In this document: positions 34,812-43,888 of the stretch, in pieces
How the letters are laid out: the number at the start of each line of letters is the position of its first letter
Numbering within the stretch: position 1 is the first letter of the stretch
Assembly: GCF_003612125.1 (NCBI RefSeq)
Contig: NZ_RAWI01000027.1
Coordinates: 1 to 45,061 of the forward strand
Reading direction: 5' to 3'
DNA: 45,061 nucleotides
From: Corallococcus praedator
Lineage (GTDB): Bacteria; Myxococcota; Myxococcia; Myxococcales; Myxococcaceae
Program-made: the position numbers and the translations under genes
Notes under the pieces: generated by a model
The model's database searches: none
Told to the model about the DNA's origin: nothing
What the model saw: only the letters and a program-made list of their open reading frames with translations

Positions 34812-35570
34812 ATGTCGTCGGATGAAGACGTGAGGCAGGGTTTGATGCGCACGGCCATGCTGCTCGATGCGCAGGAGCTGGAGCACCTGGCCCACGGGGC
34901 CGTGCGAGACACGGTCCTGCCTCCGGCGAAGAGCGCCGTGCAGGCCCTGCGGATCCACCTCTCGCGGCTGGCCGGGGACCCGGACGTGCTGCCGCCCCCG
35001 CGCGCATTCCGGGAGAAGGTGGGCCACGCCCTCCAGGCCTTGAAGGGGACCGCGCCCGCGCTCTTCATCGACAAGCTGTGTGAGCGCCTCGCCTTCGAGC
35101 GGACCAGCTCCCGGCTCTACGCGAGCCTCCTCCTCAAGACCCACACCCTGGGCACCTTCGCCGGGGGCCCCACGCCCGAGCGGCTCCTGGAGCTGCACAA
35201 CCAGGAGCTGGAGCACCTGGGCATGGTGCGCGAGGGCCTGCTGCGCTTCGGGGCCCATCCCTCGCTGCGGACGCCCTCCGGGGACGTCGCGAGCGCGCAG
35301 TCCCGGGGGCTCATCCAGGCCGTCGACGCCCCGGGGGCCACGCTGATGGACGCCCTGCGCGCGACGCTCGTGTCGGAGCTCATCAACAACGCGGGCTGGG
35401 CGCTGCTCGTCGACCTGGCCTCGGAGCTGGGACCGCCCGACCTGGAGCTGGCCTTCCGCGACGTGCTGCACGTGGAATCACACCACCTGGCGGAGGTCAC
35501 CGTCTGGGTCGCGAACGGGACGTACACGGACGCGCCCTCCACCAACGACCCCTACCCCGTCAGCCTCTAG
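34812..35570 (+). CDS. Ferritin-like domain protein
   Basis: The 252-residue, helix-rich cytoplasmic protein carries repeated ExxH-type helices of the ferritin-like superfamily: QELEHLAH near residue 21, NQELEHLGMVREG near the middle and HVESHHLAEV near the end, separated by long helices. These could bind a di-iron centre, although the exact ligands are not settled. Homologues in myxobacteria are annotated only as ferritin-like; function unknown. The ATG at 34812 is chosen for its strong GGAGG 6 nt upstream, against the earlier in-frame start at 34716. The end overlaps the convergent gene by 11 bp. Confidence 0.8.
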   Translation: MSSDEDVRQGLMRTAMLLDAQELEHLAHGAVRDTVLPPAKSAVQALRIHLSRLAGDPDVLPPPRAFREKVGHALQALKGTAPALFIDKLCERLAFERTSSRLYASLLLKTHTLGTFAGGPTPERLLELHNQELEHLGMVREGLLRFGAHPSLRTPSGDVASAQSRGLIQAVDAPGATLMDALRATLVSELINNAGWALLVDLASELGPPDLELAFRDVLHVESHHLAEVTVWVANGTYTDAPSTNDPYPVSL

Positions 35571-36141
35571 CCAGGGGACGCCGCTGGGCGACCTTCGCGC
35601 GGACGGCCTCGATGAAGGCCGGCTTGTCCGCGCTCGTGCGCACGCCCTCGAAGTCCAGGCCCAGGTTCTCCGCGATGGCCCGCAGGTATTCCAGACAGGG
35701 CTCGTCGCCGGAGCGCTTGCCTTCCGCGAACACCGGATGACAGGTGGGGCAGTAGTTGACCGCCCAGACGCGCTCGCCCGGCGGAATCTCCAGGGAGACA
35801 GGGCTGCCGTCGCTCACGCCCTCTTCATAGGGCTCGATGCACCAGACGCCGGTCTCGTCGCCGGAGCCCATGAGCAGCTCGCGGTAGTTGAGGCTGGGGA
35901 CGAACTCCCAGTCTCCCCAGTCATAGCCATACGGCCGCGTCTCGGTGCGCCGGGCGCGGCCCCGGGCCTGCTCGAAGTCGCCGGTGTCCTCGGGGGCGTC
36001 CTCTTCGGCGAAGAAGAACAGGTCCAGGATGGCCTGGTCGTCGCCCATCCCCTCCTCCTCGCACTCCTCGCCCGTCTTCTCCCCGCACGTGTACGACGTG
36101 GGGGGGCCGCAGACACTGCACCGGTAGTCATGGACGCCCAT
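35560..36141 (-). CDS. Hypothetical protein with two zinc-ribbon-like CxxC motifs
   Basis: The 193-residue protein has no recognised family. It starts with YRCSVCGPP and a further Cys pair (YTCGEKTGEEC), then a long acidic region, an aromatic-rich middle (YGYDWGDWEFVPSLNYREL) and a second ribbon-like YCPTCHPVF near residue 130. It probably binds zinc and is cytoplasmic. It ends in a basic helix. Its stop codon lies inside the end of the convergent ferritin-like gene (11-bp overlap). The ribosome binding site is weak. Confidence 0.75.
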   Translation of the reverse strand: MGVHDYRCSVCGPPTSYTCGEKTGEECEEEGMGDDQAILDLFFFAEEDAPEDTGDFEQARGRARRTETRPYGYDWGDWEFVPSLNYRELLMGSGDETGVWCIEPYEEGVSDGSPVSLEIPPGERVWAVNYCPTCHPVFAEGKRSGDEPCLEYLRAIAENLGLDFEGVRTSADKPAFIEAVRAKVAQRRPLARG

Positions 36142-36173
36142 GCCCGGATGCTAGCAGTCCCCTCCGGCACGGG

Positions 36174-36743
36174 TCAGTCGTCGTCGTAGTCCCCGTCGCC
36201 GTCGCCCCCGCCGACCAGCACCAGCTCCGGGACATCGAAGGTACAGGTCAGCTCGCCCCCGTCCGCGTAGCGATAGACGAAGTGGCCTTCCGCGTGGTCC
36301 AGCGCCACCCGGTCCAGCGTCACCGAGCCCTCCACCGGAACCCCGGGCACGGCGAGATAGCCCATCAGCGTGCCCCCCATGTTGCCCCCCCACCGGGCCA
36401 CCAGCGACCGGTCCTCGGGCTCCAGCCGGTCCTCCTTCGCAAACAGCTTCACGGTCTTCGCCTCGCCCTCCTCGACCGAGGCGCCGCGCACCAGTTGGAT
36501 GTCCACCCCGAACTCCTGGAGGCCCTCGACGCGGTCCGGCGTGTAGCTCAGGTCGATCAACGTGCTCGGCGTCCCGTCCTCCAGGAAGTCGATGCGCGTC
36601 AGGACAGCGTTGCTGGAGATGGGCCAGTTCACGCTCTGGCCCAGATGGGTGCCCTTGCATTCACCTTCTGGCTGGGGGTCGCAGGCGGAGAGCAGCAGGG
36701 CACAGGCAAACAGTGGAAGGACGGGGCGCGACGATTGGGTCAT
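36174..36743 (-). CDS. Hypothetical lipoprotein
   Basis: The 189-residue protein has a good lipoprotein signal (hydrophobic 8-19, lipobox LSAC, Cys21), then a beta-rich domain with two further cysteines (GECKG and LTCTF). It ends in a Gly/Asp-rich tail GGGDGDGDYDDD that may bind calcium or simply be disordered. No known domain is recognised. It lies 32 bp upstream of the CxxC gene on the same strand, so the two may be cotranscribed. Confidence 0.8.
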   Translation of the reverse strand: MTQSSRPVLPLFACALLLSACDPQPEGECKGTHLGQSVNWPISSNAVLTRIDFLEDGTPSTLIDLSYTPDRVEGLQEFGVDIQLVRGASVEEGEAKTVKLFAKEDRLEPEDRSLVARWGGNMGGTLMGYLAVPGVPVEGSVTLDRVALDHAEGHFVYRYADGGELTCTFDVPELVLVGGGDGDGDYDDD

Positions 36744-37026
36744 GCCCCCATCCTAGACGGAGGGTCGCGGACTTCCGCCAGCACCCCTGGAACTGGGGGC
36801 TCCAGGCAATTCCTGTCATCCCTCCTGGTACGGGGGGTGAGGTGACGGAGGGGAAGTCGGGGTGCTATGAGTCCCGGCGCTGTCTGCCGTTACCGGCCCC
36901 GCCTGCCTGTTCCCGTCAGGCTTTGTGTCTCCCCGGCCGTCCCGACACCACCTTTCAATCCGCCTGGGGGAGGCGCGGGGCCGTGCGCCCTTCGTGGGCT
37001 CCCTCCGGCATGCCGCCTGGAGCCGT

Positions 37027-39777
37027 ATGTCCCCGTTTCGTTCCATCCGCTGGTCGCGTCTTGCCGCGGGTGTCCTTGCCTCCCTGTCCCTGACGCTGGG
37101 CGGGTGCGCCACGCTTCCGGCCCGTGGGCAGGTCGTCATGCGCGACGTGTCCTTCCCCCTGCGGGACTTCCGCATGGCGTCGGGGTTGCGCGTGGTGGTG
37201 GAGCACGACGCGCGCTCGCCCGTGGTGGCGGTGGTCGCGGTGGTGGGCGCGGGCGGCTCCAGCGATCCAGGCGGCCGGGAGGGACTGGCGCACCTGGTGG
37301 AGCACCTGGCCTTCCGCTCGCACCCAGCCGGGACCCCTTCGGCGATGGCGCGGCTGGAGGCCGCTGGCGCGGGCCACTCCAATGCCTCCACCAGCCTGGA
37401 CTTCACCGCCTACGAAACGCTGGCCCCCAAGGAGGCGCTGGCCACGCTGGTGAAGCTGGAGGGGCAGCGGCTTTCGGCGCCCATCGCCGGCATCAGCCCG
37501 GAGGTGTTCGCGGTGGAGCGCGAGGTGGTGCGCAACGAGCTTCGCCAGCGCAACGAGACGGGCTACGTGGGCCAGGTGTTCAGCTGGCTGCACGCGGCGT
37601 CCTACCCCGCGGGGGACCCGTACTCGCGGCCGGTGGTGGGCTCGCATGAGTCGCTGAGCGCCCTCACCCTGGCGGACGCGCAGCGCTTCGCGCGCACGCA
37701 CTACCGCCCGGAGAACGTCACCCTGGTCATCGCCGGGGACGTGGACCTGGCGGAGGTGGAGTCCATCCTCGCGCAGAACCTGCCGCCCGCGTGGGTGGGC
37801 ACCGGCGCCCCCCTGGCTCCGGACACGCGCCTGCCCGCGAACCCCATCGCGCCCGTCGCCGTGCCGGTCCCGAAGAAGATGCCGGTGTACGAGGCCGCCG
37901 TGCCGACGCCGGAGCTGTACCTGTCGTGGGTGCTGCCCCGCGGCTTCGACGAGGCCAGCGCCGTGCACGACTTCGTGGGCGTCAGCCTGGACAGCGGCCT
38001 GTGGGAGTCCATGCGCAGTGACGGCGACATCGCGGGGATCAGCACCGGGCTCGTGTCCGGGACCCGCGCGTCGCTGCTCATCGTGCGCGTGCAGTTGACC
38101 CATGGCGAGCACCCGGAGCGCACGGCGGAGAAGGTGCTGGACCAGGTGCACAAGACCTGGAACCAGGAGATCAACGCCGGTGGCGTGCTGGGGCAGGAGT
38201 TCAACTTCCAGTCCCTGCGCCGTCAGGTGGTGACGAGCATGGCGCTGGAGTCGGAGCGCCTGCTGGCGCGCACGAAGCGCCGCGCGCTGCTCACCCACTT
38301 CACGCTCGACGTGCGCTCCTACACGCGCTCGCAGATGGCGTTGATGGGGCTGGGCGGCGGCAAGGTGACGGACTTCGCCTACGAGTGGCTCCAGCGCGGC
38401 CGGGCTCACGCCATCTTCGTGAAGCCGGGAGAGAGTGGCGTTCCCAAGACGGTGGGGCCGCTGGCGAAGGTTGCCGGGGAAGAGGCCGCCCCGGAGACGG
38501 GCCACCGCGTCACCCCGTCCATGCTCACGGCCACCTCCGGCCCCGTGCAGGTGCTGAAGCTGGACAACGGCATGGAGGTGCTGCTCGCGCCCCGGCCGGG
38601 CCTGCCGGTGGTGCGGGTGGGCGCCGCGATGGGCGGCGGGACGGCGCATGGCGAGAAGCCGGGCGTGGGAGACCTGGCCACCTGGGGCGCCTTCCGCGAG
38701 ACCTACTTCGAGGGCCACCTGAGCGACTGGGGTCTGCATGGTGGCTCCCAGGCCGCGATGGACCACGTGCGCGTGGACGTGGCCGGCACGGCGGGCAACG
38801 TGGGCAACATGCTGGCGATGCTCACCGAGCAGCTCGCCACCACCCGTACCTCGGAGGACACCGTGCGCTTCATGCGCGAGCAGGTGCTGCCGTGGCGCGA
38901 AGCGGTGGACACGCGCCCGGAGGTGGTGGCGCACCGGGAGCTGATGCACGCGCTCTACGGCGTCCATCCCTACGGCGGCGAGGCGACCGGCGCCCAGATG
39001 GGACAGGTGTCCTGGTCCGAGGCGCAGTCCTGGCTGGAGGACGTCTACCGCCCCGGCAACACGGTGGTGGTGGTGGCGGGTGAGTTCGACGTGAAGGAGG
39101 TCGAACCCCTGGTGCGCAAGTACCTGGGCGACTGGAGCCGGGGCAAGCCCCAGCCCGTGGGGGTGCCGCCGGCGCCGGCGCTGCCCGCCGCGTCCCCGCG
39201 CGTGAGCACGCTCTTCACCGCCCGCCCCGGGGCCACGCAGGGTCAGGTCCAGATGGCCTGCCGGTTGCCCACGGCGACGCCGGAGCTGGAGGCGGAGTAC
39301 GCGCTGATGGCGGAGCTGCTGGAGGTGAGGGCGTACCAGGAGACGCGTGCCGGGACGGGGGCGTCCTACGGCTTCGGGGCCAGGCCCTTCATCGCCCGGG
39401 GCGGCGCGGCGCACCTGCTGGTGGCGGGCATGCTGGACGCACAGCGCATGGAGGAGGGCATCGGCGCCCTGCGCTCGACGCTGGCGGGGTTCGCGAAGGA
39501 CGTGTCGGCCGCGGACCTGGAGCAGGCCCGGTCGCGGCTGCTCGCGCAGCAGGCGGTGTCCTTCATCACCACGAATGAGTGGGTGGACGCGCTCCTCACC
39601 GCGCGCGTGCGCGGCTTCCCGGTGGAAGCGGTGGCCCAGCGTCCCGCGCACCTCCAGGCGGTGACGGCGGACCGGCTGAAGCAGGCGTTCGACGGGTGCC
39701 TCCAGCGCCTCGTGGTGAGCGTCACGGGAGATGAGGCCCAGAGCCGCGCCGCGCTCCAGGCGGTGTCGGTGCCGTAG
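37027..39777 (+). CDS. M16-family zinc peptidase lipoprotein (pitrilysin-like, two-domain)
   Basis: The 916-residue protein has a lipoprotein signal (lipobox LGGC, Cys27). The N-terminal M16 domain has the inverted zinc motif HLVEH (His89, Glu92, His93) with the distal Glu in VVRNE (about residue 171). The second half (from about 515, VLKLDNGMEVLLAPRPGLP) repeats the M16 fold without HxxEH, as usual for the inactive partner half. Such enzymes cleave small proteins or peptides held in a clamshell; here in the periplasm or at the surface. ATG 37027 is chosen as the start of the signal peptide; the frame upstream to 36925 adds nothing recognisable. Confidence 0.93.
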   Translation: MSPFRSIRWSRLAAGVLASLSLTLGGCATLPARGQVVMRDVSFPLRDFRMASGLRVVVEHDARSPVVAVVAVVGAGGSSDPGGREGLAHLVEHLAFRSHPAGTPSAMARLEAAGAGHSNASTSLDFTAYETLAPKEALATLVKLEGQRLSAPIAGISPEVFAVEREVVRNELRQRNETGYVGQVFSWLHAASYPAGDPYSRPVVGSHESLSALTLADAQRFARTHYRPENVTLVIAGDVDLAEVESILAQNLPPAWVGTGAPLAPDTRLPANPIAPVAVPVPKKMPVYEAAVPTPELYLSWVLPRGFDEASAVHDFVGVSLDSGLWESMRSDGDIAGISTGLVSGTRASLLIVRVQLTHGEHPERTAEKVLDQVHKTWNQEINAGGVLGQEFNFQSLRRQVVTSMALESERLLARTKRRALLTHFTLDVRSYTRSQMALMGLGGGKVTDFAYEWLQRGRAHAIFVKPGESGVPKTVGPLAKVAGEEAAPETGHRVTPSMLTATSGPVQVLKLDNGMEVLLAPRPGLPVVRVGAAMGGGTAHGEKPGVGDLATWGAFRETYFEGHLSDWGLHGGSQAAMDHVRVDVAGTAGNVGNMLAMLTEQLATTRTSEDTVRFMREQVLPWREAVDTRPEVVAHRELMHALYGVHPYGGEATGAQMGQVSWSEAQSWLEDVYRPGNTVVVVAGEFDVKEVEPLVRKYLGDWSRGKPQPVGVPPAPALPAASPRVSTLFTARPGATQGQVQMACRLPTATPELEAEYALMAELLEVRAYQETRAGTGASYGFGARPFIARGGAAHLLVAGMLDAQRMEEGIGALRSTLAGFAKDVSAADLEQARSRLLAQQAVSFITTNEWVDALLTARVRGFPVEAVAQRPAHLQAVTADRLKQAFDGCLQRLVVSVTGDEAQSRAALQAVSVP

Positions 39778-39830
39778 ACCCTCCAAAACCTCGCGAAGGC
39801 CCGACGTTCCGGCCCGAGCGAGTGGGAAGA

Positions 39831-39865
39831 GACGATGGGGCCGGGTCTCACGACGCGGCCCCGTC
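39831..39865. terminator. Hairpin between M16 gene and convergent small gene
   Basis: GGGGCCG (39837-39843) pairs with CGGCCCC (39856-39862), extended by GAC/GTC after a 3-nt bulge, around a 12-nt loop. It lies between the stops at 39777 and 39902. Confidence 0.5.
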
Positions 39866-39901
39866 ACCCCTGCGTGAAGGGTCGCGGCGCCTTCGATTGC
39901 G

Positions 39902-40168
39902 TCAGCGGGAGCCCTGCCGGGAGCCGCTGCCGCCGCTCGCGCCGTGCATCACGGCGTGCACGCTGAGCAGGCCTCCCACGGCGCCCGCGAAGCCGCCGGT
40001 GGTGATGAGGGCCTGCGCGAAGCGATGCAGTTCCTCCGCGCTGGAGATGTGGGAGAGGCCCGTGGCGCGCAGGGCCTCCTCGAGGACGAGCGGCCCCCGG
40101 GCGGGGCCCAGCACGGAGTTCAGCTTCGCGACCGCGATGCCATGCCAGTCCTTGGAGGGGGCATTCAT
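39902..40168 (-). CDS. 88-residue protein coupled to the double-PAS protein
   Basis: The start ATG at 40168 overlaps the stop of the PAS gene (ATGA), a strong sign that it is a real, coupled gene. The protein is mostly helical (SKDWHGIAVAKLNSVLG, then SSAEELHRFAQALITTG), followed by a Gly/Ala-rich hydrophobic stretch FAGAVGGLLSVHAVMHG and a Ser/Gly tail. I recognise no family. It could be a small partner or output of the PAS sensor. The longer frame to 40348 lies inside the PAS gene and is not used. Confidence 0.7.
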   Translation of the reverse strand: MNAPSKDWHGIAVAKLNSVLGPARGPLVLEEALRATGLSHISSAEELHRFAQALITTGGFAGAVGGLLSVHAVMHGASGGSGSRQGSR

Positions 40169-41115
40169 CGCGAGGCGGACTTCGCTTCGAGTTCCGCCGC
40201 GCGCTGTTCGGCGGCGAGCTTCTCCGCGCGCAGGCGGACCAGCGTGGCTTCGGTTTCCCGCGCCTGCTTGCCCACTTCCAGCAGGAGCGCCTCGGTGCGC
40301 TCGCGGGCCTCGCGCTGCTCGTGGATGTTCGTGTTGGTGCCCAGCCACTGGAGGATGTGGCCGTTCGCGTCCCGTTCGGGCACCGCGCGCGCCAGGTACC
40401 AGGCGTACTGGCCATTGGCCAGCTTGAGGCGGAACTCGACCTCGTAGCCTTCACCCGTGCGGAGCGCGGTCGTCCAGCGCTCGATGGCCAGGGGGCGGTC
40501 CTCCGGGTGCAGGACGTTGAGCCATCCCTCGGAGAGGAGGGTGTCCAGCGGTACGCCGAACTCGATGACGGCCCGGGAGCTCACGTAGTCCAGCAGGCCG
40601 TCCGGCTTCGCCGTCCACACCTGCACCGGGATGGTCTCCGCCAGGAAGCGGTAGCGCGCCTCGCTGGTGCGCAGGGCCTCCGCCGCCCGCCGCTCCACCG
40701 TCAGGTCGCGGACCTCGATGAGGGTGCCCACCACGGCGTCCGCTTCCCGCAGCGGGCTCACGGTGAAGGCGACGGGATGGAGCTGGCCGTCCTTGTGGAC
40801 GAAGACGTCCTCGCCCCGCTCGCGCGTCTGCTTCACCAGGGCCCGGGCGAGGGCGCTGTCCTCGCTGGAGGAGCGCCCTTCCGGGGACGGTGGGCGCACC
40901 AGGTCAGACAGTGACAGGCCGCGCGCGATGACCTCCGCGAGCGTGCGGCCCGTGAGGGCTTCCGCCGCCGCGTTCATATAGGTGCAGCGCAGCCGCGCAT
41001 CCGTCATGAACAGCGCGAGTTCGACACTCTCCGCGAGGGTGCGCACGACTGCGTTCACCTCCGGCGGGGCCAGGGAGGCAATGGAAGGACTCGGGCGGGG
41101 CGGAGTGGGGGGCAC
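40165..41115 (-). CDS. Double-PAS sensor protein without an output domain
   Basis: The 316-residue cytoplasmic protein has two PAS domains (about 20-140 and 150-275) with the usual PAC endings VVGTLIEVRDLT and GHILQWLGTNTNIHEQ, followed by a Glu/Lys/Arg/Ala-rich coiled coil to the end. No histidine kinase, GGDEF or other output is present, which is short for a PAS sensor. PAS2 resembles the PAS_3 fold found in two-component kinases. The GTG start at 41115 is the only one before the first PAS and has no clear ribosome binding site, so it is provisional. It is followed by the coupled 88-residue gene. Confidence 0.82.
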   Translation of the reverse strand: MPPTPPRPSPSIASLAPPEVNAVVRTLAESVELALFMTDARLRCTYMNAAAEALTGRTLAEVIARGLSLSDLVRPPSPEGRSSSEDSALARALVKQTRERGEDVFVHKDGQLHPVAFTVSPLREADAVVGTLIEVRDLTVERRAAEALRTSEARYRFLAETIPVQVWTAKPDGLLDYVSSRAVIEFGVPLDTLLSEGWLNVLHPEDRPLAIERWTTALRTGEGYEVEFRLKLANGQYAWYLARAVPERDANGHILQWLGTNTNIHEQREARERTEALLLEVGKQARETEATLVRLRAEKLAAEQRAAELEAKSASR

Positions 41116-41245
41116 TCGGTCGACTCACTTCGAACAGCAGGGGGGTGACTCACTGTATGCGGATGGCCGCGAAACACCACCGCCGCCTCCAGGCGGAAGA
41201 ATGTCCGGGGCCGTAGGAACGACCCGGCCCGACGCATGCGTCCGT

Positions 41246-42804
41246 ATGAGGAGCATGCGAGCCACGAGCCTCCGTCGAATCCGAATCCTGTTGGGCGCGC
41301 TGGTGGGGCTTGCGGCTTCCGCCTGCCAGGAAACCGAGGACCTCCCGGCCCCGTGTGACGGTGCGCCCGGACAGGGACTCCTCCGGGCATTCGAGCACTG
41401 CACGCCGTCATCGCGCGTGGAGCCACGCGCGAACTTCGGAGGACTCAAGGTGCGCAAGGTCTCCGGACGCACCCTGGTGCTGGAGACGGCCCGGGACGTG
41501 GAAGGTCGCGCGAGCCGCCGGCTCATGGTGCGGGACGCAGGCGGCGCGGTGCTCTGGCACCTCGATGAAGCGGCCGGGGAACACTTCAGCGACTTCACCG
41601 TGCACCCATCCGGAGAGGCCACGCTGGGCGTCGAGCGCACCGACGCTGCGAGCGGTGCGTTCGACCTCGTGCGCCTGTCGGCCGAAGGGCGGGTGCTGTC
41701 ACGCCAGCCGCTGCCCACGCCCGCGACGGTGCCGCCATCCGACCTGGATGGCACCCTGCTCCCCTCCCCCTTCCGCATGAGGTCGCTGTGGGTGGACGCA
41801 CTCACCACGGCTGGCTGCGCACGGAGGCGCGCGGCGAGGACGTGGCCGTGGCCTTCCTGTCGCGGGTGGCCGTCGAGGAAGGCGCCGCCGACACGCAGCA
41901 ACTGGCGTCGGGGGTGATGACGCTCCAGTGGGCGGACGGGCACTACCAGGAGCAGTGGACGCGCGTCGTCGACGGGCGCCACTCCACGCAACCGGCGGCC
42001 TGGGCCTACGACGAGTTCCGCTGGCGTGAGGCCACGCTGCGACCGCTGCTCGCGGTGGACGGCGATGGACGGCTGGTGGTGGGCCGCACGTGGAACACGT
42101 CCCGCTGTCTGGCCGCGAGCCGCACGTTCAACGAGTTCACGAGCCTGCACTGCAAGACGGGCGACGACGTCACCTCCACCGTGGACACCGAGCGCCAGCC
42201 CTTCGCCGTGACGACCTTCACCCCGGCGGGTGCCCGCACGGGAACGCACGTCTTCGTCCCTGCCCACGCGGCGGAGTTCGTCGTCTTCGACATGGCGGTG
42301 CGCGAGGGAGAGCTGGCGCTCGCCGGCACGGTGGTGACGGAAGGAGCGGACGGCACGGTGGGGTACTACCCGGCCACGCCGGAAGCCCCGGCCCTGATGA
42401 CGCCGTATGACGGCTATCTGGGCGTGCTGTCGCTCGACACGGGCGCCCTGCGCTTCGAGCACCGGGTGGACACGGGCCGCGCGGATCACTTCTCCGCGCT
42501 GCGCTGGACGGACGCGGGGCTGCTCGCGGTGGGCGGCTCCGGTTGGGACCGGTGGTACGGCGGCATGAGCATCTCCCGCGGCGCGGGGGCGCTGCTCACA
42601 TTGGCCTCTTCCGATGGACAGACGGTGCGCACGCAGCACGCGGGCCCCGAAGGACAGGACCGTCACTTCCACCTGCTGGGCGTGGACGCGGACGGGGACT
42701 CGCTGGTGGCCGTGGGGCTCGCGGAGGCGCCGATGACGCACTCGGGAGACGGCGGGAACACGGCGGCCATGACCTTCGGTGGGCTCACCGTGGAGCTGCG
42801 CTGA
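41246..42804 (+). pseudogene. Lipoprotein gene interrupted by a frameshift
   Basis: One frame encodes a lipoprotein signal (RILLGALVGLAASAC, lipid Cys27) and about 190 residues of good coding sequence (NFGGLKVRKVSGRTLVLE and on). At 41775-41815 it runs into nonsense-like Arg/Trp-rich sequence. The frame starting at 41788 continues the same style (HHGWLRTEARGEDVAVAFLS) with normal codon use to 42804. Joining the two needs a single missing base around GTGGGTGG (41788-41795). The joined product of about 520 residues resembles a beta-propeller-type secreted protein (repeated AGTVVTEG, AVGGSG, AVGLAE). It may be a pseudogene or a sequencing error. The start could also be 41255. Confidence 0.65.
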
Positions 42805-42961
42805 AGCACGACGGAAGACAGGCGACCCTCAAAAACAGATGGGCCGCCACCACCTCCTGCCCCATCAGCTCCTGCGCATGCGGTGCCGCGTCCAGCTCAG
42901 CGCCACAGGCCAACAGCAGGCCCGCCATCAGGGCCAACAGACCCTTCGTCATCCCGGTCAT
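42785..42961 (-). CDS. Small lipoprotein ORF (58 residues)
   Basis: The ORF has an N-terminal lipoprotein signal MTGMTKGLLALMAGLLLACG (lipobox LLAC, Cys19). After a short Ala/Glu-rich part it ends in an unlike Cys/Leu-rich tail. AAGGA lies about 9 nt before the ATG. Its last 20 bases overlap the end of the neighbouring lipoprotein gene antisense, so the tail may be a truncation of a once longer gene. No function can be given. Confidence 0.45.
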   Translation of the reverse strand: MTGMTKGLLALMAGLLLACGAELDAAPHAQELMGQEVVAAHLFLRVACLPSCFSAAPR

Positions 42962-43071
42962 GAGCCTTGTCCTTGTGTTCCAGTCTTCCGCCCAAAGCGG
43001 GCCTGTGTTTGTTAATACGGGAGGAGGATGGCACTCAAAACCCGGCGCGCCTTCGGCCTACACTGCCGCGC

Positions 43072-43830
43072 ATGACGACCTCCGCCTCCGACGCCTCGCG
43101 GCTGCTGGACCTGCTGTGGGAGCGCTATGCCTCCGAAGTCCCCTTCGCGCGCACCTTCGTGGCGCTGTCGGGGGGACGCTTCCGCAACGACCACGTCGCG
43201 TTCCGCACGCTCGCGCGGCCCGGGGGTGGCATCGCCCTGTTCTCGCGGGTGTTCGAGCGGTTCGGCTGGCGTCCGGCGGGGACGTACACCTTCCCGGATG
43301 CGCACCTGTCCGCCATCTATCTGGCCCACCCGGACGGGCTGCCGCGCGTCTTCCTCTCGGAGCTGAAGTCGGAGGAGCTGTCGCCTCGGGCCCGCGAGCT
43401 GCTCGCCGCGCTCCCGGTGGATCCACCGCCTCCGGAGGACGTGGAGTCGCTCGCGGCGTGGTTCTCACCGCCGTCGCCGCCGGAGGAGGCCGCGCTGCTG
43501 GAGCTTGAGAAGGAGACGCAGTACGGCGCGTGGCTGCTCGCGTTCGGCCGCAAGGTGAACCACTTCACCGGGGCGGTGGACGACGTGGAGGCATGGCAGC
43601 GGCGCATGCGCGAGGCGGGGGTGCCCATGAAGACAGACATCGAGGGCGCACCCGGCACGTCGCTTCGCCAGACGGCCACGCACGCGTCCCCCCTGCCCCT
43701 CCAGCTCCGGGGCGGTGGCACGCGCACGTGGCCCTATGCGTACTTTGAAATCGCCCAGCGCACGGGGGGCTTCGACGGCTTCCTGGGCCCGCAGGCCCGC
43801 GCGCTGTTCGACATGACGAAGCGGAGCTGA
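43072..43830 (+). CDS. DUF1338 family protein (HglS/2-oxoadipate dioxygenase-like)
   Basis: The 252-residue cytoplasmic protein has the vicinal-oxygen-chelate-like DUF1338 pattern. The three expected metal ligands are visible: His41 in NDHVAFRT, His164 in KVNHFTG and Glu226 in YAYFEIAQR. Characterised members (HglS) are iron-dependent enzymes that convert 2-oxoadipate to 2-hydroxyglutarate with loss of CO2, in lysine breakdown. This one is short compared with HglS (about 460), so it belongs to the small-type group and its substrate is less sure. ATG 43072 is the first start at the homologous N-terminus. Confidence 0.85.
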   Translation: MTTSASDASRLLDLLWERYASEVPFARTFVALSGGRFRNDHVAFRTLARPGGGIALFSRVFERFGWRPAGTYTFPDAHLSAIYLAHPDGLPRVFLSELKSEELSPRARELLAALPVDPPPPEDVESLAAWFSPPSPPEEAALLELEKETQYGAWLLAFGRKVNHFTGAVDDVEAWQRRMREAGVPMKTDIEGAPGTSLRQTATHASPLPLQLRGGGTRTWPYAYFEIAQRTGGFDGFLGPQARALFDMTKRS

Positions 43831-43832
43831 GG

Positions 43833-43883
43833 CTCGCGGCCCGGGAGAGATTCGGGGGAGGGGTGGTTCCCCCGGACCGCGAG
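43833..43883 (+). terminator. Hairpin after the DUF1338 gene
   Basis: CTCGCGG (43833-43839) pairs with CCGCGAG (43877-43883), and after one mismatch CCGGG pairs with CCCGG. The 25-nt loop can form a further GGGGG/CCCCC stem. It starts 3 bp after the stop. Confidence 0.5.
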
Positions 43884-43888
43884 GCCTT

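Noticed and set aside
36955-39867. Long minus-strand frame opposite the M16 peptidase
   Set aside because: The sense strand has clear zinc and lipobox motifs, and the antisense translation is repetitive.
41125-42741. Minus-strand frame of 538 codons opposite the broken lipoprotein gene, which might suggest the sense gene is false
   Set aside because: The sense frames have a lipoprotein signal and consistent codon use; the antisense frame has neither.
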